NCBI GenBank assembly: GCA_028293805.1 | Contig: JAQGOC010000110.1 | Span: 1 to 32,291 of the forward strand | Length of the DNA stretch: 32,291 bases | Source: Gammaproteobacteria bacterium | GTDB lineage: Bacteria > Pseudomonadota > Gammaproteobacteria > Steroidobacterales > Steroidobacteraceae | Direction of reading: 5' to 3' | In this document: positions 15,288 through 24,060 of the stretch, one piece after another | Layout: every line of letters starts with the position of its first letter | How positions within the stretch are numbered: position 1 is the first letter of the stretch | Program-made: the position numbers and the translations under genes | Notes under the pieces: generated by a model | Database searches by the model: none | Seen by the model: only the letters and a program-made list of their open reading frames with translations | What the model was told of the DNA's origin: nothing

Positions 15288-16331
15288 TCAGGACGCCCAT
15301 CTGTTTGGGGGCACCGTCGAGTCGCGGACAACCAGCTCGAAATCCAACAGCCGGTGCGGCACGGGATCGGGCCAGCCGCGGCGGCGTGGGGAGTGCTCGA
15401 TGATGAGGTCGGTCGCCGTGCGCGCCAAAGCAGCCACTGGCTGACGGATGGTGGTTAGCTCCGGCCAGATCATCGATGCGACCGGAGCGTCGTCGAATCC
15501 GGCGACGGAGAGCTCGTCGGGGAGCGAGAGGCCCATGCGGCGTGCAACGGAGATAACGGCTGCGGCCGTGTCGTCGTTGCTTGCGAAGATGGCAGTAGGG
15601 GGTGAAGGGGAGCGCAGAATCAGATCGGCACAGACCAGGCCGTCCGCGAATACGGAATTCCCCGGCTTGACCAGATCGGTGTCGACCGCCGTGCCGCTCG
15701 CCTCCATCTCGTCGCGGAAGCCGCGATAGCGTTCATCCGTGGCACCGCGCCCCGTCTTCCCGAGGATGAACCCGATACGCCGATGCCCGAGCTCGAGCAA
15801 GTGCCGGGTCATCCGGCGCCCGGCGGCATAGTCGTCGATGCCGACCGAAGGCGAGTCGCTCGGCTCGAGTCGTGAAGCGATCCGCACGATGGGAATCGCC
15901 TTGTCGGCGAGCTTGCCGAGAATGACAGGATGGTCGCTCAGGGGCGGCAGAAGGATGACGCCTTCCAGGCGCAGCTGCCGCAGCAACGTATTCACCTGAC
16001 GTCCAACGTCCGGGCTGTCGCTGTCCCACGGCTCCACCATGAGGTGAAAATCCGACTCGCGGCAGCGCTGCACCGCGCCTGCCTGGAACTCGCTCAGGTA
16101 GTCGCCCGGCTTGTCGCAAAACAAGCCGATCAGGAAGGACCGGTCGCCGGCCAGCCCCCGGGCATTGACGTTGGGCTGGTAGTCGAGCTGCTCGATCGCC
16201 TGCAGGATCCGGTTGCGCGTGTCGACATGCACTCCGGGCTCGTTGTTGAGCACGCGCGAGACGGTCTTGGGAGACACCTCGGCGAGAGCGGCGACCTCCT
16301 GGATGGTGACGTACTGGGACGGTATCGTCAT
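15288..16331 (-). CDS. LacI family transcriptional regulator
   Basis: A 347-residue LacI/GalR regulator. The DNA-binding part is VTIQEVAALAEVSPKTVSRV followed by LNNEPGVHVDTRNRI and the hinge helix near YQPNVNARGLAG. The remainder is a periplasmic-binding-like sugar-sensing domain with GVILLPPLSD, SVGIDDYAAGRRMTRHL, FASNDDTAAAV and SVAGFDDAPVASMIWPELTT. The frame is open to 16385, but the ATG at 16331 gives the standard N-terminus and has AAGG upstream. It is divergent from a sodium/solute symporter, 148 bases apart, so it likely represses or activates that transporter in response to the transported sugar or its derivative. No sugar-catabolic gene accompanies them within the window. Its stop lies 11 bases from the convergent helicase stop. 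Confidence 0.92.
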   Translation of the reverse strand: MTIPSQYVTIQEVAALAEVSPKTVSRVLNNEPGVHVDTRNRILQAIEQLDYQPNVNARGLAGDRSFLIGLFCDKPGDYLSEFQAGAVQRCRESDFHLMVEPWDSDSPDVGRQVNTLLRQLRLEGVILLPPLSDHPVILGKLADKAIPIVRIASRLEPSDSPSVGIDDYAAGRRMTRHLLELGHRRIGFILGKTGRGATDERYRGFRDEMEASGTAVDTDLVKPGNSVFADGLVCADLILRSPSPPTAIFASNDDTAAAVISVARRMGLSLPDELSVAGFDDAPVASMIWPELTTIRQPVAALARTATDLIIEHSPRRRGWPDPVPHRLLDFELVVRDSTVPPNRWAS

Positions 16332-16479
16332 GAGCCTTGCGCGGGGCCAATACTGCGGCTGGCAGACACCGGCTATTGTCCGCATTTGCCTGCGCTTTGT
16401 CGTCCCCGGCGTCGCGGGCCCGAATCGCTGTTAAGCTAAGTCACGGAAAGATCGGGCAAAACCGGGGGGATTGCCGAAC

Positions 16480-18066
16480 GTGCCGACAGTGGGAGTGCTG
16501 GCCTTGTTCGACTGGGTGGTCGTTGCCACCTACACGGGCGGCCTGGTGGGCTTGGGAATCCTCGTGTCGCGGCGGCGGGCTCGTGCGGAGGACTACTTCC
16601 TCGCCTCGCGAGCGTCGCGATGGCCCGCGATCGGGCTCGCCCTGCTCGCCTCCAACGTCTCTTCCCCGGCCCTGATCGGCCTCGCCGGCGCGGCGTATTC
16701 CATTGGCATCTCCGCCTATGACTACGAGTGGAGCGCCGCCGTCGTGCTCGTGTTCTTCTGCATCTTCCTGTTGCCGTTCGTCCTGCAAAGCCGCGTCTAC
16801 ACCATGCCGGAGTTTCTCGAGCGGCGCTATGACCACAGGGCGCGGCTGTACTTCGCGGCGCTGACCCTGTTCCTGAATGTCTTCGTGGACTGCGCGGGAG
16901 CTCTGTACAGCGGTTCGTTGGTCGCCCGGCTGCTCTTCCCGGCAGCCCCGTTATGGTCGATCGTGGCGATTCTGGCCGGCGCGGCCGGCTTATATACGAT
17001 GCTCGGCGGCTTGCGCGCAGTCATGTACACCGAATCCGTGCAGGCGGTGCTGCTGATCGTCGGCGCTATCACGATCGCGGTGACAGCCTTCGCGCGCGCC
17101 GGCGGATGGCATGCCGTCATGACGGGAGTCGACCCCGCGGCCCTCTCGCTCATCCGTCCGGTCGGCGATGCGGGGGTACCTTGGCCCGGGCTGCTGTTCG
17201 GGATCCCGGTGTTGGGCTTCTATTACTGGTGCACGAATCAATTCATCGTCCAGCGGGTTCTGTCGGCGAAGAGTTTGGATCACGGCCGCTGGGGAGCGTT
17301 GTTCGCCGGTTTGCTGAAGCTGCCCGTGCTGTTTCTGATGGTGCTGCCCGGCACGTGCGCGATCCTGCTGTTTCCTCATCTCGCGCAGGGCGACATGGTC
17401 TATCCGGCGCTGATGTTCAACTTGCTGCCGACCGGATTGCTGGGTCTGGTCGCCGCCGGCTTCATCGCTGCAACCATGGCTTCGGTCGCCTCGACGCTCA
17501 ACTCGGCGTCGACCCTGATTACGATGGACATTGGCAGGCGCATCGCGCCCGCAATGTCCGAATCCCAGGTAGTTGGCATCGGCCGCATCAGCACGGCAGG
17601 GCTTCTGTTGGTCGCTGTTCTCTGGGCGCCGCAGCTGGCGCACTTCCCTTCGCTCTGGCAATACCTGCAAGCCGTGCTCGCGTATGCGGTTCCCCCGATC
17701 GTCGCGCTGTTTGTAGTGGGCCTGTTCTGGACTGGCGCCAACGCCACGGGTGCGGCGGCAACATTGCTCATTGGCTCGATCTGCAGTTTCGGTCTCTTCC
17801 TGACCAATGTCATCCTTCAGTGGACGCATCTGCATTTTCTGTACGCCGCGCCGCTCCTCCTCGCGATCGACGTCGTAATCTTCGTGAGCGCGAGCTTACT
17901 GAGCCCTCGACGGGGTGCACACATGGGCGACACTCTGATCTGGACGCCCGCTTTTTTCCGGGCAGAAAACCTGCGGCTGCGCTCGATGCCGCTCTGGCGC
18001 GACTACCGGATACAGGCGGTGCTGCTTCTCGCGCTCACAGCGTGTGTCGTGATTATCTTCCGCTAG
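16480..18066 (+). CDS. Sodium:solute symporter (SSS/SGLT family)
   Basis: A 528-residue inner-membrane symporter with about 13 hydrophobic segments and the LeuT-like fold known for this family. Diagnostic stretches are the RRARAEDYFLASRASRW loop after TM1, the unwound-TM region LLASNVSSPALIGLAGAAYS, GGLRAVMYTESVQAVLLIVG, YYWCTNQFIVQRVLSAKS and AAGFIAATMASVASTLNSAS. The order and spacing fit sugar-type SGLT homologues, and the divergent LacI regulator also argues for a sugar or sugar-acid substrate. The open frame begins at TTG 16471, but GGGGGA abuts that codon. GTG 16480 is nine bases after it, so I prefer it. The substrate cannot be read from the sequence. A GC-rich hairpin follows the stop. 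Confidence 0.92.
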   Translation: MPTVGVLALFDWVVVATYTGGLVGLGILVSRRRARAEDYFLASRASRWPAIGLALLASNVSSPALIGLAGAAYSIGISAYDYEWSAAVVLVFFCIFLLPFVLQSRVYTMPEFLERRYDHRARLYFAALTLFLNVFVDCAGALYSGSLVARLLFPAAPLWSIVAILAGAAGLYTMLGGLRAVMYTESVQAVLLIVGAITIAVTAFARAGGWHAVMTGVDPAALSLIRPVGDAGVPWPGLLFGIPVLGFYYWCTNQFIVQRVLSAKSLDHGRWGALFAGLLKLPVLFLMVLPGTCAILLFPHLAQGDMVYPALMFNLLPTGLLGLVAAGFIAATMASVASTLNSASTLITMDIGRRIAPAMSESQVVGIGRISTAGLLLVAVLWAPQLAHFPSLWQYLQAVLAYAVPPIVALFVVGLFWTGANATGAAATLLIGSICSFGLFLTNVILQWTHLHFLYAAPLLLAIDVVIFVSASLLSPRRGAHMGDTLIWTPAFFRAENLRLRSMPLWRDYRIQAVLLLALTACVVIIFR

Positions 18067-18075
18067 CCCGACTGG

Positions 18076-18097
18076 AGGGCCTGGGCCTGCCGGCCCT
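18076..18097 (+). terminator. Weak hairpin after the symporter gene
   Basis: AGGGCC, ten-base loop, GGCCCT forms a six-pair all-strong stem nine bases after the symporter stop. No T run follows. The rest of the gap to 18289 holds AT-richer sequence (CGCTTAATTATCGGG near 18163) that may carry a promoter, with no clear elements. Confidence 0.25.
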
Positions 18098-18289
18098 GCA
18101 TGGAAACGGCGACACAGTTGCGCCCGACAGTCCGCCTCTTCTTCCGCAGCCCGAGCCTCAGATCGCTTAATTATCGGGCAACGCGTTAAACTCAAAGGCG
18201 TGAGATCCCTCTGTGCCGGATGTGACGCGAATCACGCGCCCCGGCGCCAAATGCCGCGACTATTGCGTGCCTCTGCCGTAACACCATCC

Positions 18290-18787
18290 ATGCATCTGAT
18301 CGATTCACTACCCCGCCTGCTCTTCCCGACTCGCCGTCGCGGCCTCCAGTGGCTGAAGGAGCAGTTGCAGGCGCTGGGAGTGCGGGCACCCCTGTCGCCC
18401 GGATGTCTCGACGAGTTCGTCGCGAGTGCCGCGAAAGCGGCCACTCTCACGGCCAGCTCGAGCGAAACCTATGCGGCGTGTCTGCGGCGCGAGCTCGATG
18501 CGCGAGCACAGTTCATACACCTGTGGACCACTTCGGATGACAAGCTCGCGCGGCCTGAATGGAGCGAGTGGCTCGAGATCGCACGCAAACATCTGCTGCC
18601 GCGGTCCTGGAAGATCCAGCTGACGACGGCGACCGAAACCCGCCGTGACGATTCTTTCAAAGTGCCCGAGCGGCTCATCGTGAAGGGTACGAATGGCGCG
18701 CGTTCCGCACGTCCGCTCACCTCCGCGGACGATCTGCCGGGCGCGCAAATCCTCTCAGATCTCAAGCGAGCGGGCGACAAGTCATAG
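18290..18787 (+). CDS. Hypothetical protein
   Basis: A 165-residue predicted soluble protein that I do not recognise. The first part is mostly basic and helical (LPRLLFPTRRRGLQWLKEQL), the middle is Ala/Ser-rich, and the C-terminal half contains ARPEWSEWLEIARKHLLPRS and a Lys/Arg-rich tail. There is no signal peptide, membrane segment or known motif. GC-ending codons and the absence of stops over 590 bases support coding; the minus-strand frame over it is an Arg-rich shadow. The frame is open from GTG 18200, but ATG 18290 gives the more natural start. No ribosome site is obvious for either. It stands alone between the symporter and the DUF481 gene, with 178 bases before the latter. Confidence 0.5.
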   Translation: MHLIDSLPRLLFPTRRRGLQWLKEQLQALGVRAPLSPGCLDEFVASAAKAATLTASSSETYAACLRRELDARAQFIHLWTTSDDKLARPEWSEWLEIARKHLLPRSWKIQLTTATETRRDDSFKVPERLIVKGTNGARSARPLTSADDLPGAQILSDLKRAGDKS

Positions 18788-18965
18788 CGCGCGCTGCCGC
18801 ATTCAGGCGCCGTTCACGCGGCGCTCAATACCTTTGCCCGCCGGTTGCGCCTCGAGGCGCGCTGCCGATGTTGGCGCGTGTCGCGAGCTGTCGCGCCGCA
18901 CGAAGTTGTCACACTTTGGACCTGCGAGGCCGACGCCGGCGAAAAGAACCAAGGAGAGTTGCGTA

Positions 18966-19745
18966 ATGATTGGATCGATTCCCCGTGCGGCGCTCGTGAT
19001 GGCCGGCCTGCTCGTGATCCCGCTGGCTCACGCCGCCGATTGGACCGGAAAGGGACAACTCGGTGCGCTGCTCGCTCGCGGCAACGCCGATGCGACTTCG
19101 GCCGACGCGAAGCTCGATGTGGCGGAAACCAGCAACGACTGGAAGAACGCCGCCCATCTCGCCTTTCTATACGGCAGGAACGCCGCCTTTACGACCGCAC
19201 AACGCATTGAAACGGCCTGGCAGACCAACTACAACTTCAGCCCGCACACGTTCGTGTTCGGCGCCTTCAACGGCGAGGACGATCGTTTCAGTGGCTTTAC
19301 CTACCAGGCGACCCTCTCCACCGGTATCGGCTACAAGTTCATCGACTCGCAGAGCACCAGGCTCACGGGCACACTCGGCGCCGGTTATCGGCGGCTGCAG
19401 GCGGAGACGCTGGTCAAGGATCCGAACGGACAGGTGATCGATCGCATCAGGGGCGCCACAACCGGCGATGCCGTCGGCAGCGCCGGCGTCGACTACGCAC
19501 AGCAGCTGACGAAAACGACCAAGCTCACCGACAAGTTCCTCACGCAGCCCGGATACACGAACACCGCCGCGCAAAACGACTTCGCGGTGCAGGTCGCCAT
19601 CTCCGACAAGTTGGCGCTCAGCGTCGGCTACGGAGTGCGCTACAACAGCAACCCGCCGGCGGGTGCGAAGACGACCGACCAGCTCACCACGATCAATCTC
19701 GTGTACGACATCAAGGGTACGACGGCGCTTGCGAGCACGGAATAG
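18966..19745 (+). CDS. DUF481 (YdiY-like) outer-membrane protein
   Basis: A 259-residue exported protein of the DUF481 family, to which the putative salt-induced outer-membrane protein YdiY belongs. Residues 1-23 are a signal peptide ending in AHA, followed by DWTGKGQLGALLARGNADAT, the family's typical first strand with its GN motif. The rest alternates polar and hydrophobic residues, with aromatic belts (YNFSPHTFVFGAFNGEDD, TGIGYKFIDSQSTRLTG, LSVGYGVRYNSNPPAGAKTT) as in a 12- or so-strand beta-barrel, ending in LTTINLVYDI. The terminal residue is not aromatic. The frame is open from 18693; ATG 18966 is preceded by AAGGAG at about nine bases and starts the signal peptide. Function in the family is not established. 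Confidence 0.88.
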   Translation: MIGSIPRAALVMAGLLVIPLAHAADWTGKGQLGALLARGNADATSADAKLDVAETSNDWKNAAHLAFLYGRNAAFTTAQRIETAWQTNYNFSPHTFVFGAFNGEDDRFSGFTYQATLSTGIGYKFIDSQSTRLTGTLGAGYRRLQAETLVKDPNGQVIDRIRGATTGDAVGSAGVDYAQQLTKTTKLTDKFLTQPGYTNTAAQNDFAVQVAISDKLALSVGYGVRYNSNPPAGAKTTDQLTTINLVYDIKGTTALASTE

Positions 19746-19895
19746 CCCTGATCGGGTCGGAACAATGGCTCCCGTTGCTCGAAGACGGGCGTTCCCGGCC
19801 GACCGCATCGCCCGGGGGCACGAGGCTTGCTTCACGGGGGAAAAAAAACCGCGGGGATGGTCCTAGTTACCGCCAGCTGCATGACTTCAAGGCCC

Positions 19896-19901
19896 TATAA
19901 T
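19896..19901 (+). promoter_or_regulatory. Consensus -10 box before the beta-propeller gene
   Basis: TATAAT, a perfect -10 hexamer and rare in such GC-rich DNA, lies 36 bases before the chosen start of the propeller lipoprotein. No good -35 is visible 16-18 bases upstream, so a promoter is plausible but unproven. Confidence 0.35.
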
Positions 19902-19936
19902 TGTCCCGTGCTCCCACAGCTGTGAATCAGCCGCCT

Positions 19937-21583
19937 ATGTCGCCAAAGCCCGCCTGGCTGCCCGCATTCCTCGCGTTCGCGCTGCTCACAGCCTGCGGAG
20001 GCGGCGGGAGCACGCCCGCCGCAACGGATCCTCCCCCTTCTGCGCTAAACCCGGGAAGCCCCGCGACGCCCGCACAACGCACCGATGTCGTGACTTACAA
20101 GAACGATTCCGGCCGCACCGGTCAGAATCTGACGGAATCGATTCTGACGCTCACGAACGTAAACTCCTCGACCTTTGGCTTGCTGGGCACCCTCGCGGTA
20201 GACGGTAAGGTCGATGCGCAGCCCCTCTACCTTTCCCAATTGACCCTGGCAGGCGCGACGCACAACGTGGTCTTCGTAGCGACCGAGCATGATTCGGTGT
20301 ACGCCTTCGATGCGGATACCGGTACGACGCTGTGGCACGTCACTCTTCTGCCCTCGGGTGAGACATTGAGTGACACCCATGGCTGCAGCCAGGTGACACC
20401 CGAGCTCGGTATTACCGCGACTCCGGCAATCGACCGCAACGCCGGCCCGCACGGCGCGATCTATGTTGTCGCCATGTCGAAAGACCCGTCCTCACAGTAT
20501 CACCAGCGTCTGCACGCGCTCGACGTAACGACGGGGACTGAGCTGTTCAACGGCCCGATGGAGATCTCCGCCACCTATCCAACGGCGAGTGGGGGAACCA
20601 CGAGCTTCGAGCCGGGGCAATACGCAGAGCGGGCGGCCCTGTTGCTCTCGAAGGGCATTGTCTATACCAGCTGGACATCCCACTGCGACATCCAGCCCTA
20701 CACTGGCTGGGTCCTCGCATACAACCAGGCCACGCTGGCGCCCGCCGGTGTACTGAACGTCGGCCCGAACGGCGGAGCCGGCCCCGCGATCTGGATGGCC
20801 GGCGGTGGCCCGGCAGCGGACGCGGCCGGCAACGTCTATCTGCTCACCGCGAATGGTCCCTTTGAGGCCACTCTCGACGCGAATGGCTTTCCCAACAATA
20901 AGGACTTCGCCAACTCCTTTCTGAAGATTACGAACAATGGCGGCACCTTGGGCATCGGCGATTACTTCACCATGTCGAACGAAGCGGCCGAGTCCGCCGC
21001 CGATGCCGACCTGGGCTCGGGCGGCGGGATGCTTCTGCCTGACCTCACCGACGCCGGCAATGTCGTCCGGCATCTGATGGTCGGTGCGGGCAAGGACCAG
21101 AACCTCTATGTGGTCGATCGCGACTCCATGGGAAAATTCAGTCCGACCGCCAACAACATCTGGCAGCAGCTCAGTGGCGTCCTGCCGTCCGGCATCTGGG
21201 CCACTCCCGCGTACTTCAACGGCGCCGTGTACTATGGTGACAATGGGGGCACCCTGAAAGCGTTCACCATTGCAAACGCGAAGCTGTCCGCGCAGCCCAC
21301 CTCCCAGAGCGCCACTCAGTTCTCCTATCCCGGTACCGCGCCCGCCGTATCGGCGAATGGAACGGCCAACGGAATCGTCTGGGCACACGAAAACACGAAT
21401 CCGGCGGTCCTGCACGCGTATGATGCCGCCACACTCACGCACGAGCTCTACAACAGCAATCAGGCGGCCAACGGCCGCGATCACTTCGGCATGGGCAACA
21501 AGTTCATCACTCCCACCATTGCGGACGGCAAGGTGTTCGTGGGCACGACAACCACGGTGGCCGTCTTCGGACTGCTTAGGTAG
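19937..21583 (+). CDS. PQQ-type beta-propeller lipoprotein
   Basis: A 548-residue lipoprotein (lipobox LLTAC, Cys at about residue 20, then GGGGSTPAA linker). The body consists of PQQ/quinoprotein-like propeller blades: HNVVFVATEHDSVYAFDADT then GTTLWHVTLL, QRLHALDVTTGTELFNG, KDQNLYVVDRDSMGKF and NGAVYYGDNGGTLKAFTI. The last blade ends in KVFVGTTTTVAVFGLL. Catalytic residues of PQQ alcohol dehydrogenases (the Cys-Cys disulfide, Ca-binding Glu/Asn/Asp set) are not evident, so it is probably a binding or scaffold propeller, not a dehydrogenase. The frame is open from TTG 19901, and GTG 19922 is a further candidate start. ATG 19937 gives the cleanest lipoprotein signal. None has a clear ribosome site. 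The next gene begins 11 bases after the stop and is probably in the same operon. Confidence 0.82.
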   Translation: MSPKPAWLPAFLAFALLTACGGGGSTPAATDPPPSALNPGSPATPAQRTDVVTYKNDSGRTGQNLTESILTLTNVNSSTFGLLGTLAVDGKVDAQPLYLSQLTLAGATHNVVFVATEHDSVYAFDADTGTTLWHVTLLPSGETLSDTHGCSQVTPELGITATPAIDRNAGPHGAIYVVAMSKDPSSQYHQRLHALDVTTGTELFNGPMEISATYPTASGGTTSFEPGQYAERAALLLSKGIVYTSWTSHCDIQPYTGWVLAYNQATLAPAGVLNVGPNGGAGPAIWMAGGGPAADAAGNVYLLTANGPFEATLDANGFPNNKDFANSFLKITNNGGTLGIGDYFTMSNEAAESAADADLGSGGGMLLPDLTDAGNVVRHLMVGAGKDQNLYVVDRDSMGKFSPTANNIWQQLSGVLPSGIWATPAYFNGAVYYGDNGGTLKAFTIANAKLSAQPTSQSATQFSYPGTAPAVSANGTANGIVWAHENTNPAVLHAYDAATLTHELYNSNQAANGRDHFGMGNKFITPTIADGKVFVGTTTTVAVFGLLR

Positions 21584-21594
21584 GCCATCGCAAC

Positions 21595-22521
21595 ATGAAA
21601 AGACTCGCGGGGACGTTGGGGATGGTTTGCGGCTGGCTGCTGTCCGTGACGGCAGTGGGCAGACCGAGCGAGCACATGGAGCTGCCGGACTGGAGCAGGA
21701 CGCCGGTCGAGGATCGCGATCTCGGCCACGGCGTCCACATGCTGGAAAGTTTTGGCGGCAACATCGGTGTGCTGGCCGACGAGGCAGGCATTCTTCTGGT
21801 GGATGCGGAATGGCCGCAGCTGCACGACAAAGTGGTCGCCGCGGTGGCCCACATCTCACCGAAGCCCATCCGGTATCTCGTGAACACGCACTGGCACTGG
21901 GATCACGTCGGTGGAGATGCCGCCTTCGGAAAGACGGGCGTGGTCATCTTCTCGAGCGAGCAGACGCGCAAGCACATTGCCGACGCCCAGAAGCAGAATG
22001 GACCGGCGGGGGAGCCCTACGCGCCTGACCCGGCCGGCCTTCCCGTCGTGACCATCGTCTCCGGCGTCAAATTCCACCTGGCCGGACAGACTGTCGAAAT
22101 CATTCACGTGCCGCCTGCTCATACGGATGGCGACCTGATCGTGCGCTTCGTCGAAGCCGACATCGTGCAGACGGGCGATACCTTCTTTCATGGCTTCTAC
22201 CCCGACATCGACCAGCCTCACGGCGGCACGATCGATGGAATGATCGCGTTCTACGACACGCTTTATAAAATGTGCGGGCCGCACACCAGGATCATTCCGG
22301 GCCACGGCCCGGTCGCGAATCGCGACGACGTGCGTGAGTACCAGGCAATGTTGCGCGAAGTCCGAAGTCGCGTCGCCAAGGCGGTCGCCGCGGGCATGAC
22401 GGAAGACGCGCTCATCGCCGCACACCCGCTGGATGATCTCGATAAGAAATGGGGCGGCAATCTCATCAAGGCGCCCTATCTCCTCGCTATCGTTTACGAA
22501 GAGCTGAAGCCCCACCCCTAG
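21595..22521 (+). CDS. Exported metallo-beta-lactamase-fold hydrolase
   Basis: A 308-residue zinc hydrolase with an N-terminal signal peptide (MKRLAGTLGMVCGWLLSVTA). The fold's metal ligands are all present: His99, His101, Asp103 and His104 in NTHWHWDHVGG, His176 in PPAHTDGD, Asp195 in QTGDTFF, and His237 in PGHGPV. This is the pattern of the MBL superfamily with two metal sites. The HxHxDH core and overall length (about 300) resemble periplasmic MBL hydrolases of unknown substrate; true B3 beta-lactamases differ in flanking motifs, so antibiotic hydrolysis is not claimed. It follows the propeller lipoprotein by 11 bases, with AGGTAGG upstream of its ATG, suggesting joint expression in the periplasm. 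Confidence 0.9.
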   Translation: MKRLAGTLGMVCGWLLSVTAVGRPSEHMELPDWSRTPVEDRDLGHGVHMLESFGGNIGVLADEAGILLVDAEWPQLHDKVVAAVAHISPKPIRYLVNTHWHWDHVGGDAAFGKTGVVIFSSEQTRKHIADAQKQNGPAGEPYAPDPAGLPVVTIVSGVKFHLAGQTVEIIHVPPAHTDGDLIVRFVEADIVQTGDTFFHGFYPDIDQPHGGTIDGMIAFYDTLYKMCGPHTRIIPGHGPVANRDDVREYQAMLREVRSRVAKAVAAGMTEDALIAAHPLDDLDKKWGGNLIKAPYLLAIVYEELKPHP

Positions 22522-22698
22522 ACGCGGGGCCGGGGACGAAGCAGCCTGGTGAGCCGGGAAACCGTGCTGCACCGATCATTAAAACTATTTTCATGTTGTG
22601 GCCGCTCTGCGGGATACAAGGGATTTGGCCTACACTTTTCGCTTTTACACCGCTCCAGATCACGGACGCAGGGGACACCAACGTCTACTCTTGACCGC

Positions 22699-24060
22699 AT
22701 GCGACCATCGGAAGAACAGCAACGGATTGAGCAACTGCAGTTGATGCTGGCGGCCGAACGCGAAGAACGAGCGCGACTGCAGAGCGAATTCGACTTGCGC
22801 AACTGTGCACTCGATGCCGCCGCGACTCACTTCATGATCATCGACGTGTCCCAGCCACGCTGGACGATCGTGTACGCCAACCGTGCCAGCTCCAATGCCC
22901 ATGGTTACGAGTCTGCCGAGCTTTTGGGGCAAAGCCCGGCGATGTTGGTGTCGGAGGAGGCCAATACCGTAGCGCTGGAGCGGATTGCCCAGGCCGTGCT
23001 GGAAGGCACCAGCGTCCGCACCGAGCTCGTCGGGCGCCGCAAGGATACTTCAACTTTCTGGCTGGGTATGTTCATGGCGCCGGTGCGCAGCTCGGCCGGC
23101 GGCGTCACTCATTATCTCGCAATCGGAGCGGATATCACGCCACGCCTGGAGCAGGAGCGCGCGCAGCGCCAGCTTCAGGACCAGCTTTATAGCGAAATGC
23201 AGGAACGCGAGCGCATGGCGATCGAGCTGCGGCTGGCACAGAAGCTCGAGTCGATCGGCCGGCTCGCCGCCGGCATTGCCCATGAGATCAACACCCCGAT
23301 TCAATATATCGGGGATAGCGTGTCCTTCCTTCAGTCCACCCAGTCGGATCTCGATCGCCTGTTGGCCACGTACCGTGCGGCCATCCGCCAAATGGGCGAG
23401 CAGACCTCGGCGCCAAGCCTGCTCGCCGCTGTGAAGGAGACCGAGGAGGCGCTCGACCTGGACTTTCTGTCCCAGGAGATCCCGAAAGCGTTCGAGCGGA
23501 CGCTGCAGGGCGTCGAGCGGGTCGCGGCGATCGTGCGCGCGATGAAGGAATTTGCCCATCCCGATAGCGCCGAGCACAGTTCAGCGGACCTGAACCATGC
23601 GCTCCAGACCACGCTCACCGTCGCGCAAAACGAATACAGGTACAGCGCCCAGATCGAGACGCGGTTCGACGAGTTGCCCCCCGTGATCTGCGATGTCGGG
23701 GAGTTGAACCAGGTATTTCTCAATCTCATCGTGAATGCGAGCCACGCCATCGCCGAGTCGGGCAAGGACGCCGCGATGGGCCGCATCATCATTACGACGA
23801 GCGCCTCCGGCGAGGATGTCGTGATCTGCATTGCCGACAACGGCTGCGGCATCCCGGCGAACAATCTCGAAAAAGTTTTCGACCCCTTCTTCACGACCAA
23901 GCCGGTGGGCCGGGGCACCGGCCAGGGGTTGGCGATTGCCCGTGCCATCATCGCCGACAGACATGGGGGCAGCATCGATATCCGCAGTACTGTCGGCAGC
24001 GGTACGAGCTTCATACTGCGGCTGCCGGTAGCCGGCCGCTCCGCTGCGAAAACAACATGA
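22699..24060 (+). CDS. Soluble PAS-domain sensor histidine kinase
   Basis: A 453-residue histidine kinase without membrane segments, so it senses an internal or diffusible cue. A short coiled coil (about 4-33) leads into one PAS domain (about 34-150, with IVYANRASSNAHGYESAELL and the C-terminal PAC end IGADITPRLEQE). The HisKA-like helix follows with His195 in AAGIAHEINTP, then a long helical insert (residues 205-290) and the ATPase domain. That domain has VFLNLIVNASHAI, DNGCGIP and GTGQGLAIAR. The insert between the H box and N box resembles kinases with HEINTPIQY. The open frame starts at GTG 22549, but ATG 22699 is the more natural start. Its stop overlaps the next ATG (ATGA), so partner proteins are the two following response regulators. 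Confidence 0.92.
   Translation: MRPSEEQQRIEQLQLMLAAEREERARLQSEFDLRNCALDAAATHFMIIDVSQPRWTIVYANRASSNAHGYESAELLGQSPAMLVSEEANTVALERIAQAVLEGTSVRTELVGRRKDTSTFWLGMFMAPVRSSAGGVTHYLAIGADITPRLEQERAQRQLQDQLYSEMQERERMAIELRLAQKLESIGRLAAGIAHEINTPIQYIGDSVSFLQSTQSDLDRLLATYRAAIRQMGEQTSAPSLLAAVKETEEALDLDFLSQEIPKAFERTLQGVERVAAIVRAMKEFAHPDSAEHSSADLNHALQTTLTVAQNEYRYSAQIETRFDELPPVICDVGELNQVFLNLIVNASHAIAESGKDAAMGRIIITTSASGEDVVICIADNGCGIPANNLEKVFDPFFTTKPVGRGTGQGLAIARAIIADRHGGSIDIRSTVGSGTSFILRLPVAGRSAAKTT

Noticed and set aside
16365-16380. GACA-N8-TGTC as a LacI operator between the regulator and the symporter
   Set aside because: Only four bases per arm match and the centre is not the CG typical of LacI operators; chance cannot be excluded.
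20492-21859. Open frame of 455 codons on the minus strand across the propeller gene
   Set aside because: Antisense shadow of a strongly coding plus-strand gene with clear propeller repeats; its own product shows no domain.
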